Source: Streptomyces sp. NBC_01439 (GTDB taxonomy: Bacteria > Actinomycetota > Actinomycetes > Streptomycetales > Streptomycetaceae). Taken from it: 64,000 nucleotides of DNA. Where the stretch lies: positions 806,001 to 870,000 of the forward strand of contig NZ_CP109487.1 of NCBI RefSeq assembly GCF_036227605.1, given 5' to 3'. Position 1 is the stretch's first letter; each line of letters starts with the position of its first letter. Both the position numbers and the translations under genes were made by a program. This document shows positions 9,287 to 17,482 of this stretch, piece after piece. The notes beneath the pieces are model-generated. The model had not been told where the DNA came from and ran no database searches. It saw only the letters and a program-made list of their open reading frames with translations.

Positions 9287-9790
9287 TCAGTAGTCGATGC
9301 GGTCGGTCTTGGCCACCCACGCGTCGAAGGGCTCCGTGCGGTTGGGCAGGTCCAGCTGCTCGATCGCCAGCGGCCACTTCGACGCGGGCTGCTTCTCGAA
9401 CAGGTCGTAGAACTTGCGGTCGTCGAAGCCGGCCACTGCGGCGTCGTGCCGGTCGGCGGCGAAGACGATCCGGTCGACCCGCGCCCACAGCGCCGAGGAA
9501 AGACACATCGGACACGGTTCGCACGAGGTCACCAACACGCAGCCTTCGAGCGAGAACGTGTCGAGCTCCTTGCAGGCGGCACGCATCGCGCTCACCTCGG
9601 CGTGGGCGGTGGGGTCCAGGGTGGAGGTGACCCGGTTGTTCCCGAGCGCGACGATCTCGCCGCCCTTGGCGACCAGGGCGCCGAACGGCCCGCCGCCGTT
9701 CGCCACGCTGTTCGTGGCGAGTCTGATCGCCTCGTCCAGCCAGGTGCGCTTGAGGTCCTGGATGTTCGCTTCTTGGGTGTGCGCGGTCAC
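9287..9790 (-). CDS. Nucleoside/guanine deaminase of the cytidine deaminase superfamily
   Basis: A 167-aa zinc-dependent deaminase. The metal-binding and catalytic motifs are present: HAEVSAM near residue 65 (zinc ligand plus proton shuttle) and CEPCPMC near residue 92. Overall it resembles GuaD-type guanine deaminases and nucleoside deaminases more than tRNA-adenosine deaminase TadA, because of the C-terminal extension ending near DRIDY. An in-frame GTG at 9796 overlaps the AAGGAG ribosome site itself, so the second GTG at 9790, five bases after AAGGAG, is the better start. Likely role: guanine to xanthine conversion or purine salvage; the exact substrate is not settled. Confidence 0.85.
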   Translation of the reverse strand: MTAHTQEANIQDLKRTWLDEAIRLATNSVANGGGPFGALVAKGGEIVALGNNRVTSTLDPTAHAEVSAMRAACKELDTFSLEGCVLVTSCEPCPMCLSSALWARVDRIVFAADRHDAAVAGFDDRKFYDLFEKQPASKWPLAIEQLDLPNRTEPFDAWVAKTDRIDY

Positions 9791-9936
9791 GGTCACTCCT
9801 TAGGGGACGGTGGGGGATTTCCCTGGTGTGCTGCCCGCCTGGGGGGCGGACCAGGGACGAGGGGTGGGGCTCGCGGGTGCCGCTTCGAGGCCGGCTTCCG
9901 GGGATCGGCACGGTCGGCGGCACCCGCGGGAGCTCG

Positions 9937-10089
9937 CTACGGCCGGATGCCTGCGATGTGCTCCGGTGCGACCGGGCCACGGGACAGGTCCGCCCCCGGC
10001 GCATTGCGGACGGCGAGTTCCGCGGTGACGGTGACGCCCGGGTCGAGCCGGGCCACGGCGAGCAGCCGTCCGGACAACGTCTCGCTCAA
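9937..10089 (-). CDS. Small hypothetical ORF
   Basis: A 50-codon ORF starting at TTG (10089) behind a strong GGGGGAG-type ribosome site, with high-GC third positions from that codon onward and lower before it. An upstream in-frame ATG at 10116 would add nine residues but has no ribosome site. The predicted peptide (LSETLSGRLLAVARLDPG and so on, ending EHIAGIRP) matches nothing I recognise. It may be a small protein or a relic; it lies between the deaminase and DyP genes. Confidence 0.3.
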   Translation of the reverse strand: MSETLSGRLLAVARLDPGVTVTAELAVRNAPGADLSRGPVAPEHIAGIRP

Positions 10090-10408
10090 GGCTGCCTCTC
10101 CCCCGTTTCGTTGCATCCTGTGTGAAGGAGTAGACAGGCAACCGGGCCGAGTCAGGCAGGGACGGAAGACATGAAATCGTCCGCTGGCTGAAACCCACTC
10201 TTCGTACAGATCTACAAAACCCCTTCCCCGGACACGACATGGCCTCTGGTCAATAGTCCAGCGGACCAACCCGGAAGCGAACCTTCCTGATGGAGGCGGT
10301 CGTTGGCACAGAGGTCCGCTCGAACCGGCCGGTGCGGGCGAAGCGGAACGTCCCAATGGCCCGCGGGTCGGTGGTCGCGCACTGCCAGGGCGGCGCGTGG
10401 GCGGTCGT
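10090..10408. other. Intergenic region without a supported gene
   Basis: About 320 bp between the small ORF and the DyP stop codon. It is less GC-rich than its surroundings around 10150-10260. No gene, repeat or clear terminator could be supported here; it may hold a promoter for the leftward small ORF and deaminase. Confidence 0.3.
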
Positions 10409-11638
10409 TCAGCCGAACGCTTCGGCCCCGGGATAGGGGGCTCCGTCCCGAACGGGCGGGACCAGATACGTACCTGCCGCCCGTACCGTCAGCAGCCGCC
10501 CGGCCGGTCCGTCCGGACCGGGCTGCCCGCCGAAGTTGACGCCACCCAGCCAGCCGCGCTGGGTGAGGATGCGCAGCACCCGTTCGGGGCTGTCCTGGAA
10601 GCCGACGAAGTTCAGCCCGGCCCGGAAGCCGGGGGCGGCCGCGACCGGTTCGAAGAACTCGTACCCCTGCCGGAACACCCGCAGCGAGCCGCTCTGGTCG
10701 GGGTCGGCGGTGCCGGTCAGATTGGACCGCCGCACATGGCTGGTGAGCAGCACCGGATCGGCGGTGGGCCCCGGCTCCAGGAAGTCCTCGTTGCCCGGTT
10801 GCGTCACCTCGGTGGTTCCGGTCACCGGACAGCCCGCGGCCGGTACGGGCCGTCCGTCGGCATCACGTCCGGTGAGCGGGGCTCCGGTGAGCTTGTCCCG
10901 GCCGACGAGGAGCTCCTGCTGCGCGCGCGGCAGGAGGTGCCACTGGTCGAGGTCGACGGCGAGGCGGGCGAAGACCAGGCAGGTACCGCCGATCGTCCAC
11001 GGGTCCGGGCCCGCGTCGGCCGCTCCGATGCTGATGACCCGTTCCCGGTCGGCGCTCTCCAGGTTGGACACGCCGTCGTGGAAGCCGATCCAGCTGCGCC
11101 GGTCGTCGCGCTGGAATCCGGTGTGGATGCCCGCGATCTCCAGCGTGGCCGTCCGCGAGTCGCCGGTGCGCGCGCCGCGCAGCAGCTTCCACAGCTCCAC
11201 CACGGCGCGCGAGACCGCGAGCTGGGTGTCCGCGGTGAGCTGCAGGCAGAACTCCTCCGTGGCGTCGTTGCGGGTGACGTCCGCCGCGTAGGACAGGCCC
11301 CCGCCGACCAGCAGCGGCCCGCCGCCGGTGGGGCGGGGCGAGCGGAACCGCAGCCGCGGGCCGAGTGCGGCCGGGCAGGGCAGTTTCGCGCCGGCGATGT
11401 CGAACGCCTTCGGGCCGAAGCCGAGCAGGAACTCCAGGCCGGCGCTCGGCACCGGGTGGCCCGGCAGTTCCGGCACGACGCCGTCGGCGAGGCCGCGCAG
11501 CAACGTGGTCACCTCGCGCAGCGCGTCGTCGACGGCCGCGGCGTCGGCCTCCGGGTCGGCCCGCAGGAAGACGAGCGCGAGATGGCCGGGTGGGCGCCGG
11601 CCGGGCCCGTGGTAGATCCCGTCCTGGAGGACGCTCAT
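10409..11638 (-). CDS. DyP-type heme peroxidase
   Basis: A 409-aa dye-decolorizing peroxidase. The hallmark GxxDG motif appears as IGFHDGVSNLE near residue 192, carrying the distal catalytic aspartate. The heme-binding segment is LLTSHVRRSNL near residue 308, where the histidine would be the proximal ligand. The chain ends with the conserved GLNFVGFQDSPERV region. No Tat or Sec signal is visible, so it is probably cytosolic or encapsulated. Its ATG overlaps the stop of the upstream 418-aa gene as ATGA, so the two are translationally coupled and their products probably work together. DyP enzymes oxidise bulky aromatic substrates with H2O2. Confidence 0.9.
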   Translation of the reverse strand: MSVLQDGIYHGPGRRPPGHLALVFLRADPEADAAAVDDALREVTTLLRGLADGVVPELPGHPVPSAGLEFLLGFGPKAFDIAGAKLPCPAALGPRLRFRSPRPTGGGPLLVGGGLSYAADVTRNDATEEFCLQLTADTQLAVSRAVVELWKLLRGARTGDSRTATLEIAGIHTGFQRDDRRSWIGFHDGVSNLESADRERVISIGAADAGPDPWTIGGTCLVFARLAVDLDQWHLLPRAQQELLVGRDKLTGAPLTGRDADGRPVPAAGCPVTGTTEVTQPGNEDFLEPGPTADPVLLTSHVRRSNLTGTADPDQSGSLRVFRQGYEFFEPVAAAPGFRAGLNFVGFQDSPERVLRILTQRGWLGGVNFGGQPGPDGPAGRLLTVRAAGTYLVPPVRDGAPYPGAEAFG

Positions 11639-12891
11639 CTCCCGCCCCGGGGGCGGCTGCCCGGGGCTGCGGGTCGCAGGGCCTCGGCCTCGAAGGCTTC
11701 CTTAAGCGGCCCCACGGTGTCGGTGCACACGCGCGCGTCCCGGCAGCGGACGGGCCCGGGCGAGTCGGCGAGGACCACGAAGTCGCGGGGCGGTACGGGC
11801 CTCGGTGCGCCGAGCGCGACGATCGGGCCTACCTGTACCTGGCGCACGACCTCGTAGCCACCGGTCAGGGGTTCCTCCGCATCGCCCTCCACCACGGTGA
11901 TCTCGTCGAGGAAGTGCGGGTCGTCGTCAGCCGGTCCGAACTCCAGCCGCTGGGTCAGCCCCTGTTGGCCGCGGCCCAGCCGGATCCACGGGTCCGGGAC
12001 GGGGCCGCCCTCGAAGAGGAAGACCTCGGAGGTGAACTGCTGGATGTACATGCCCAGTGGGTCGGCGAAGGACACGGTCCGGCCGTGGAAGGCGGCGTCC
12101 GCCGCGGCCAGCGCGGCGGCCGGGTCGGCGTGGCGGCAGGACAGGGCTTCGAGCCCGGGCTGCTGGCGGAAGATCTGGTCCCGTCCGGCCGGTTCGAAGC
12201 CGCCCGCGGAGTTCCGGCGGGCGTAGGGCTTCGCGCCGAACATCACGATGTAGATCAGGTCGTCCAGCCCGTTGATGGGGTGGGCCATGAACAGGGCGTT
12301 GACCGCGTTGAGGGAGCCCGCCGGTTCGGCCGGGACGTCGGCGTCGATCAGGTCGGTGTGCTGTCCGTGGCCGGTCAGGTGGCGGGCGAAGGCCACGCGG
12401 CGCTGGGTCGGGGCGAGCAGCTGCGGGTCCGCGACGGCGGGTCCGTAGAGTTCCTGCCAGCGGGGTTCGGTGCCGAGCGTCCCGGTGAGGATTTCCCGCA
12501 GGCGGGCCGGGGCGTGCTCGGCGAGCATCAGGTAGTACTCGGGGAGCTCGGTGGTGACCTGCACCCGCTTGGGGCGGATCCGTCCCTCGGTGTCGGTCGC
12601 GCTGATGACCGCGTACTCGCAGTACTCGTTGTGCAGGGCGCGGCGGCCGCGCACGCCCCAGTCGGACAGCGTGCAGGCCGTGGCGGCGTCGAAGCAGAAC
12701 TCCGGCTCCGCCGGATTGCCGAACCAAGTGACGGCCACCCGGTCGACGGTCGGACCGTCGGGCTCCAGGGTGAAGTACTGGCTCCCCAGTTCAGGCTCGA
12801 GGCGCCTGAACTGGCGGTCGATCTCCTTGTTCCAGTGGTCCAGGAGATCGGGGGTCAGGTCGTCGGCCAGTCCGGGGGCGGAGAACGGCAC
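11635..12891 (-). CDS. Uncharacterised protein coupled to DyP peroxidase
   Basis: A 418-aa soluble protein that I do not recognise. The GTG at 12891 was chosen because a GGAGG ribosome site sits directly upstream; a longer reading to 12975 lacks one. There is no signal peptide or membrane segment. Possible conserved patches are CFDAATACTLSDWGVRG, ALHNEYCEYAVI, ELPEYYLMLAEHAP and NALFMAHPINGLDD, rich in aromatic, acidic, cysteine and histidine residues. The ATGA overlap with the DyP gene indicates obligatory coexpression. It could supply a substrate, reductant or partner oxidase for the peroxidase, but that is only inferred from context. Confidence 0.75.
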   Translation of the reverse strand: MPFSAPGLADDLTPDLLDHWNKEIDRQFRRLEPELGSQYFTLEPDGPTVDRVAVTWFGNPAEPEFCFDAATACTLSDWGVRGRRALHNEYCEYAVISATDTEGRIRPKRVQVTTELPEYYLMLAEHAPARLREILTGTLGTEPRWQELYGPAVADPQLLAPTQRRVAFARHLTGHGQHTDLIDADVPAEPAGSLNAVNALFMAHPINGLDDLIYIVMFGAKPYARRNSAGGFEPAGRDQIFRQQPGLEALSCRHADPAAALAAADAAFHGRTVSFADPLGMYIQQFTSEVFLFEGGPVPDPWIRLGRGQQGLTQRLEFGPADDDPHFLDEITVVEGDAEEPLTGGYEVVRQVQVGPIVALGAPRPVPPRDFVVLADSPGPVRCRDARVCTDTVGPLKEAFEAEALRPAAPGSRPRGGR

Positions 12892-13030
12892 GTCGGTACC
12901 TCCTGACGGGGCGCAGCCCCGTAGGTGACGTTGTGAGCGACGGGAGTCGTGACACAGAGTATCCGAAACATTCACGGAAAGTAGTCGACGGCGCGCCCGG
13001 CGTCGTCCTCCGTGCCCGGGAGCGCGGCCG

Positions 13031-14227
13031 TCAGCCGACGGCCAGCACGACCGGGCCGCCCGACCGGTCGACCCGGTCCGTCCACCCCGCCGGCAGCCTC
13101 ATCGACCGCGACGGCGTCGCCCGGACCGGGAACCGCCGCCGCCACAGGAGCCGGCCGTCCTGGGCCGCCGTCAGCACCGGGGCGGTCAGCGGCTCATCGG
13201 ACCGCAGCAGCATCGGCCGCCCCCCGAGGTCCTTGAGCCGGTTCGGTGCCACCCACAGCAACGGGGCCCGGACGGCCAGCGGCGGACCGGCATCCGGCCA
13301 CGGTGCACCCGACAGTCGGGCGAGGATCGGGGCCGCGGCAGCCTCACCCTCCGCGGCCGCGGTGGCAGCGGGTTCGACGCCGTGCAGGGCGTTGCCGACC
13401 GCGAACACCCCCGCCGTCGACGTACGGAAGGACGCGTCCACGGAAGGACCGCGGGTGCCCGGGTCCAGGGCCACGCCACCGCGGCGCGCCAACTCGTGGT
13501 CGGGGATCCAGTCGCCGGTGAAGACCACCGTGTCGCACGCCAGGACCCCGCAGCGGCCGTCCTCGTGGCGCACGGCCACGCCCGACAGGCGTCCCCGGCC
13601 GCGCAGTTCGGCCACCGTCGTGGCCGTGAGCAGCGGTACTCCCGGCACGGCGGCGGCACGGGGGCGCTCCGTGACCACGGCCACCACCTCCGTTCCCGCC
13701 CGGCGCAGGGTGCGTACGGCGTGCCGGGCCACCGGCTCGGCGCCCACCACGACGGCCCTGCGGCCGACGTCCTGTCCGTACAGGTGGACCGACTGCTGTA
13801 GCTCCCCGGTGGTCAGCACGCCCGCCGGCCGGGAGCCGGGCACCAGCCGGGCGCTGCGCGGGCGCTCGCGGGCGCCCGTGGCGAGGACGACGGCCCGGGC
13901 CGTGATCCGCTCCGGGCCCGCCGGGCTCGTGGTCTCCAAGGTCAGCGGGCCGGCCCAGCCGGTGGCGCTGACACCGGTACGGACCGTCGCCCCGGCCGCC
14001 GTCGCCGCCCGCACGGCGCGCCGCGCGTACGCCGGTCCGGTGAGCCAGGGGCGTACGGGCCCCCCGAAGCCGCCGTGGTGGCAGTGTCGCGGCACTCCGC
14101 CCGCGTCCTGCTCGCGCTCCAGGACCTCGACGTGGCCCGCGCCCGCGCCCGCGAGGCGGGCGGCGAGGGCCAGCCCGGCGGGACCGGCGCCGACGACCAG
14201 GACGTCGACCGTGCGGTCACGGCTCAC
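13031..14227 (-). CDS. NAD(P)/FAD-dependent oxidoreductase (GlpB-like partner)
   Basis: A 398-aa flavoprotein. The N-terminal Rossmann fold shows VLVVGAGPAGLALAARLA near residue 9 for FAD; a second nucleotide fold lies near residue 165 (AVVVGAEPVARHAVRTLR), with the glycine pattern altered. The TGDWIPDHEL region and the later VFAVGNALHGVEPA are typical of disulfide-type reductase-like oxidoreductases. It is the last gene of the kinase-dehydrogenase operon: its GTG start overlaps the previous stop as GTGA. Such proteins accompany GlpA-like dehydrogenases and probably accept electrons from the catalytic subunit. Confidence 0.8.
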   Translation of the reverse strand: MSRDRTVDVLVVGAGPAGLALAARLAGAGAGHVEVLEREQDAGGVPRHCHHGGFGGPVRPWLTGPAYARRAVRAATAAGATVRTGVSATGWAGPLTLETTSPAGPERITARAVVLATGARERPRSARLVPGSRPAGVLTTGELQQSVHLYGQDVGRRAVVVGAEPVARHAVRTLRRAGTEVVAVVTERPRAAAVPGVPLLTATTVAELRGRGRLSGVAVRHEDGRCGVLACDTVVFTGDWIPDHELARRGGVALDPGTRGPSVDASFRTSTAGVFAVGNALHGVEPAATAAAEGEAAAAPILARLSGAPWPDAGPPLAVRAPLLWVAPNRLKDLGGRPMLLRSDEPLTAPVLTAAQDGRLLWRRRFPVRATPSRSMRLPAGWTDRVDRSGGPVVLAVG

Positions 14228-15642
14228 GTGCGGGCCTCCTCGAACAGCGAGCGGACGGCGGCCCCGCAGTGGAAGCCCTGGCAGCGGCCGCCCCGCGCGC
14301 GCGTGCGCCGCCGCAGGCCGTCCGGCGAACCGGGCGGGACGGTCGAGGCCAGCGCGTCGCGGATCTCCCCGCGCGTCACGCGCTCGCAGTGGCAGACGAT
14401 CCGGCCGTACTCCGGGTCCCGTGCGATCAACTCGGCATCGCGGTAGGGCCTGAGGAACGCCTCGCCCAGGTTCGGCATCCGCACCGGCTCCAGCTCCCGG
14501 GCCCCCGCCACGGGCAGGCCGCCGTCGGCGAGCAGTTCCACGACGTGGGCGGCGATCGCCATCGAGGCCGTCAGTCCCGTCGAACGGATCCCGCCCACGG
14601 TGACGTACCGCTGCGCGGGGTGGGCCCGGATCGCGTAGTCGTCGTCGCCGGTGGCGGCCCGCAGGCCGGCGTAGACGGCCGTGACCTCCTCCTCCAGGAG
14701 GGCCGGCAGGATCCGTCGGCCCTTCTCCCGCAGCAGGGCAAGCCCCTCGGCGGTCGATCCGGTGTCCGTCTTGTCGTCCAGGTCCTCGGCGGTCGGCCCG
14801 AGCATCACGTTCCCGTACACCGTCGGCGACACCAGCACCCCCTTCCCGAGGGCGCTCGGTACGGGCAGCAGGACGTGCCGTACGAGGTCGCGGGCGAGCT
14901 CGTCGAAGACGATGAGTTGGCCGCGCCGGGGCGTCACGGCGAAGTCCGCGTGACCGAGGAGCCGGTCGATCTCGTCGGCGTACAGACCGGCCGCGTTGAC
15001 CAGGTGCCGGGTGCGCAGCGGGCCCCGGCTCGTGGCCAGGGTGTGCGTTGCGCCCGACGTGACCTTCTGGACGCGGCAGTTGAGGTGGAGGTCGACGCCC
15101 GCGCGCACGGCCTGCGTGGCGTACGCGAGCGTGGTCGTCCAGGGGCAGATGATGGACTCCCCCGGCACGTGGAGGCCGCCCAGCGCCCCGGGGCCGAGCT
15201 CCGGCTCTCGGGCCCGCACCTCCTCGGCCGCGATGATCCGGGCCGCGCGGTAGCCGTTGCGTTCGGCCTTGTCCGCGAGCCCCGGTAGTGCGGCCGCCTG
15301 TTCCTCGTCCCAGGCGACGAGGAGCGCCCCGAGCGGCTCCACCGGGATGCCGCTCTCGGCGGCGTACGCGGAGAGCAGTCGGTGGCCCTCCCGGACGAGC
15401 CGGGACTCCAGGGAATCGGGCACCGCGTCGAAACCGGTGTGCAGGATGGCGGTGTTGGCCTTCGAGGTGCCGTCACCGACGTCGTCGGAGGCGTCCACCA
15501 GCGCGATCCGCAGCGGGAGCCGGGCCAGTTCGCGGGCGATCGCCGCACCCACCACGCCGGCACCGACGACCGTCACGTCGTACTCCCCGCCGGGCAGGGC
15601 GCCGCCGGTCGTGACGGTGGTGGCGGTGGTGGAGACGGTCAT
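14224..15642 (-). CDS. Glycerol-3-phosphate dehydrogenase-like flavoprotein with BFD [2Fe-2S] domain (GlpA-like)
   Basis: A 472-aa FAD-dependent oxidoreductase of the DAO fold. The FAD site VTVVGAGVVGAAIARELA is near residue 23. The catalytic domain runs to about residue 400 and includes TPRRGQLIVFDE and VTVGGIRSTGLTAS. The C-terminal 60 residues form a BFD-like iron-sulfur domain with four cysteines in CHCERVT and CQGFHC. This layout matches GlpA of the anaerobic type dehydrogenase and related L-2-hydroxyglutarate/G3P oxidases. The ATG at 15642 overlaps the kinase stop as ATGA. The likely reaction is oxidation of a phosphorylated polyol made by the upstream kinase. Confidence 0.85.
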   Translation of the reverse strand: MTVSTTATTVTTGGALPGGEYDVTVVGAGVVGAAIARELARLPLRIALVDASDDVGDGTSKANTAILHTGFDAVPDSLESRLVREGHRLLSAYAAESGIPVEPLGALLVAWDEEQAAALPGLADKAERNGYRAARIIAAEEVRAREPELGPGALGGLHVPGESIICPWTTTLAYATQAVRAGVDLHLNCRVQKVTSGATHTLATSRGPLRTRHLVNAAGLYADEIDRLLGHADFAVTPRRGQLIVFDELARDLVRHVLLPVPSALGKGVLVSPTVYGNVMLGPTAEDLDDKTDTGSTAEGLALLREKGRRILPALLEEEVTAVYAGLRAATGDDDYAIRAHPAQRYVTVGGIRSTGLTASMAIAAHVVELLADGGLPVAGARELEPVRMPNLGEAFLRPYRDAELIARDPEYGRIVCHCERVTRGEIRDALASTVPPGSPDGLRRRTRARGGRCQGFHCGAAVRSLFEEART

Positions 15643-17078
15643 GCCGGTGCGTCGCCGAGCAGGGCCGAGACCGCCGCGCGGAAGCGTGCGCGGCGCTCCG
15701 TCGCCTCCGCCGCGTCGGCCCGCGGCTCGTAGACGGCGGACGGCTTCCACTGCGGGACGGCCTCGGCGACGGTGAGCGAGGGATCGAGCCCGAGCCGGGC
15801 GACGGCGCCGACGCCGAGCGCGGTGACGTCCGGCAGCGCCGAGACCTCCACGGGGATCCCGAGGAGGTCGGCCTGGGCCTGCATGAGCAGCGCGGACCGG
15901 GTCAGCCCGCCGTCGACGCGCAGGGCGGCGAGCGGGGCGCCCAGGTCGGCCGCGACCGCGTCCGCGAGCTCCGCCACCTGGGCGGCGACGCCGTCGCACA
16001 GGGCGCGCACCAGGTGCCCGGCGGTGGTGTCGAGACCCAGACCGGTGACCGAGCCCCGCAGGTCGCCCCGCCACCACGGGGCGGCGAGCCCGGCGAGCGC
16101 GGGGACGAAGGTGACGCCGCCGGCGTCCGGAACGCGCCCGCCCACGGTGTCGATGTCGGCGGCGCCGGAGATCACTCCGAGATCGGTGAGCCAGCGCACG
16201 GCGGAGGCGGCCGTGTACACCTGCCCGTCCAGGCAGTAGCTGGTCCGGCCGGCGAGCCGCCAGGCCACGCAGCCGACCAGCCCGGAGGTGCTGCGCAGGG
16301 GGCGCGGGCCGGTCTGCGCCAGGAGGAACGCGCCCGTGCCGTAGGTGCACTTGGCGGTACCGGCTTCGGTGACGCTCTGGGCGAGCAGTGCGGCCTGCTG
16401 GTCCACGAGCAGCCCCGTCAGCGGCAGCTCGGGACCGAACGCGGTGGTGGTGCCGACGCGGGTGTCCGCGTCGACGACCTCCGGCAGCCGCTCCCCCGCG
16501 AGGCCGAAGGCGTCGAGTGCCGCGTCCGACCAGCGGGTGGTGTCGAGGTCGAGCAGCTGGGTGCGGCCGGCGGTCGCCGCGTCGGTGACGAACGCGCCGG
16601 TGAGGCGGTGCACCAGCCATACGTCGCTGGTCGTCACGACTCCGCGCCGGGTCAGGTGGCGGCGTATCCAGGCCATCTTGGGGGCGGCGAAGTACGGGTC
16701 GAGCGGCAGGCCGGTCGCCTCCCGCAAAGAGGCCGCGTGGGGGGCCAGTTCGGTGCAGAGCCCTTCGGCGCGCCGGTCCTGCCAGACGATCGCGTCGGTC
16801 AGTGGTTCGCCGGTGGCCGGGTCCCAGGCCAGGACGGTCTCGCCCTGGTTGGCGAGGCCCACCGCCACCACCGGCTCGCCCGCCGCCGCCAGCGCGGCGC
16901 GTCCGGCGTCGACGACCGAGTCCAGTAGTTCGCCGGGGGTGACCTCGACCCGGCCGCCCGGCAGGTAGCGGGGCCGTACTGCGGCGGATCCGGATCCGAT
17001 GACCCCGCGCACCGGACAGACGACCAGCGCCTTGGTCCCCGAGGTGCCTTGATCGACAGCGAGCACCGGGCCCGTCAT
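15639..17078 (-). CDS. FGGY family carbohydrate kinase (glycerol kinase-like)
   Basis: A 479-aa sugar/polyol kinase. The N-terminal phosphate motif VLAVDQGTSGTKALV and the second ATP-binding signature with LRVDGGLTRSALLMQAQADLLGIPVEV near residue 405 are diagnostic; TYGTGAFLLAQTG near 245 resembles glycerol kinases. The in-frame GTGs at 17084 and 17081 sit between the GGAG ribosome site and the ATG at 17078, so the ATG is the most likely start. It heads a three-gene operon with 4-base overlaps to the two flavoproteins, giving a kinase-then-dehydrogenase pathway, most simply glycerol to G3P to DHAP. No regulator gene is adjacent. Confidence 0.85.
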   Translation of the reverse strand: MTGPVLAVDQGTSGTKALVVCPVRGVIGSGSAAVRPRYLPGGRVEVTPGELLDSVVDAGRAALAAAGEPVVAVGLANQGETVLAWDPATGEPLTDAIVWQDRRAEGLCTELAPHAASLREATGLPLDPYFAAPKMAWIRRHLTRRGVVTTSDVWLVHRLTGAFVTDAATAGRTQLLDLDTTRWSDAALDAFGLAGERLPEVVDADTRVGTTTAFGPELPLTGLLVDQQAALLAQSVTEAGTAKCTYGTGAFLLAQTGPRPLRSTSGLVGCVAWRLAGRTSYCLDGQVYTAASAVRWLTDLGVISGAADIDTVGGRVPDAGGVTFVPALAGLAAPWWRGDLRGSVTGLGLDTTAGHLVRALCDGVAAQVAELADAVAADLGAPLAALRVDGGLTRSALLMQAQADLLGIPVEVSALPDVTALGVGAVARLGLDPSLTVAEAVPQWKPSAVYEPRADAAEATERRARFRAAVSALLGDAPA

Positions 17079-17184
17079 CACCACTCCGTCCCTGGTGTCG
17101 CCTTGATCGAACGTCCGCCGGAAGCCTGCACCGGCCGACGCCGCCCGTCAAGATCCGTCCGAGGCCGCCGTCCGTCACTGACGC

Positions 17185-17275
17185 ATCCTCATATGAGGAT
17201 CGTGGCTTGATACTTACGTTCGAACATAGAACTGGATGCGTATGCTCCTGATCGCCATATAGTGATCGCCGATCA
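17185..17275. promoter_or_regulatory. Palindrome-rich upstream region of the kinase/dehydrogenase operon
   Basis: A perfect 16-bp palindrome ATCCTCATATGAGGAT lies at 17185-17200. It is followed by GTTC-N7-GAAC around 17218-17232 with a central TTCGAA, and by two direct copies of TGATCGCC between 17248 and 17270. The stretch is unusually AT-rich for this genome. It is likely the operator region of the leftward operon; the cognate protein (an IclR/GylR or DeoR type regulator elsewhere) is not in the window. Confidence 0.5.
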
Positions 17276-17419
17276 ACGGGCAGCGACATCGACCGTGGGT
17301 CAACGGCGGGGGTTCGACGGACAGTTCTCGCATGGTTCACGCATCCCTGGCACCGGGCACGGCTGCACCACGGCAGTCGGCGGCCGGATGGACCCACCTT
17401 CCATGCGATCCGAGGACTG

Positions 17420-17482
17420 ATGATCACGACCACCGTAGAACGCGCCCGCCCGGGCCGCCGCCCGTCGACCGGGACGAGGTGA
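17420..17482 (+). CDS. Possible 20-aa leader peptide
   Basis: ATG at 17420 follows GAGG with four bases between and opens a 20-codon reading frame (MITTTVERARPGRRPSTGTR). Its TGA overlaps the ATG of the following gene as TGATG. This could be a translationally coupled leader, or chance; the alternative is that the downstream gene starts further upstream in its own frame. Confidence 0.25.
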   Translation: MITTTVERARPGRRPSTGTR

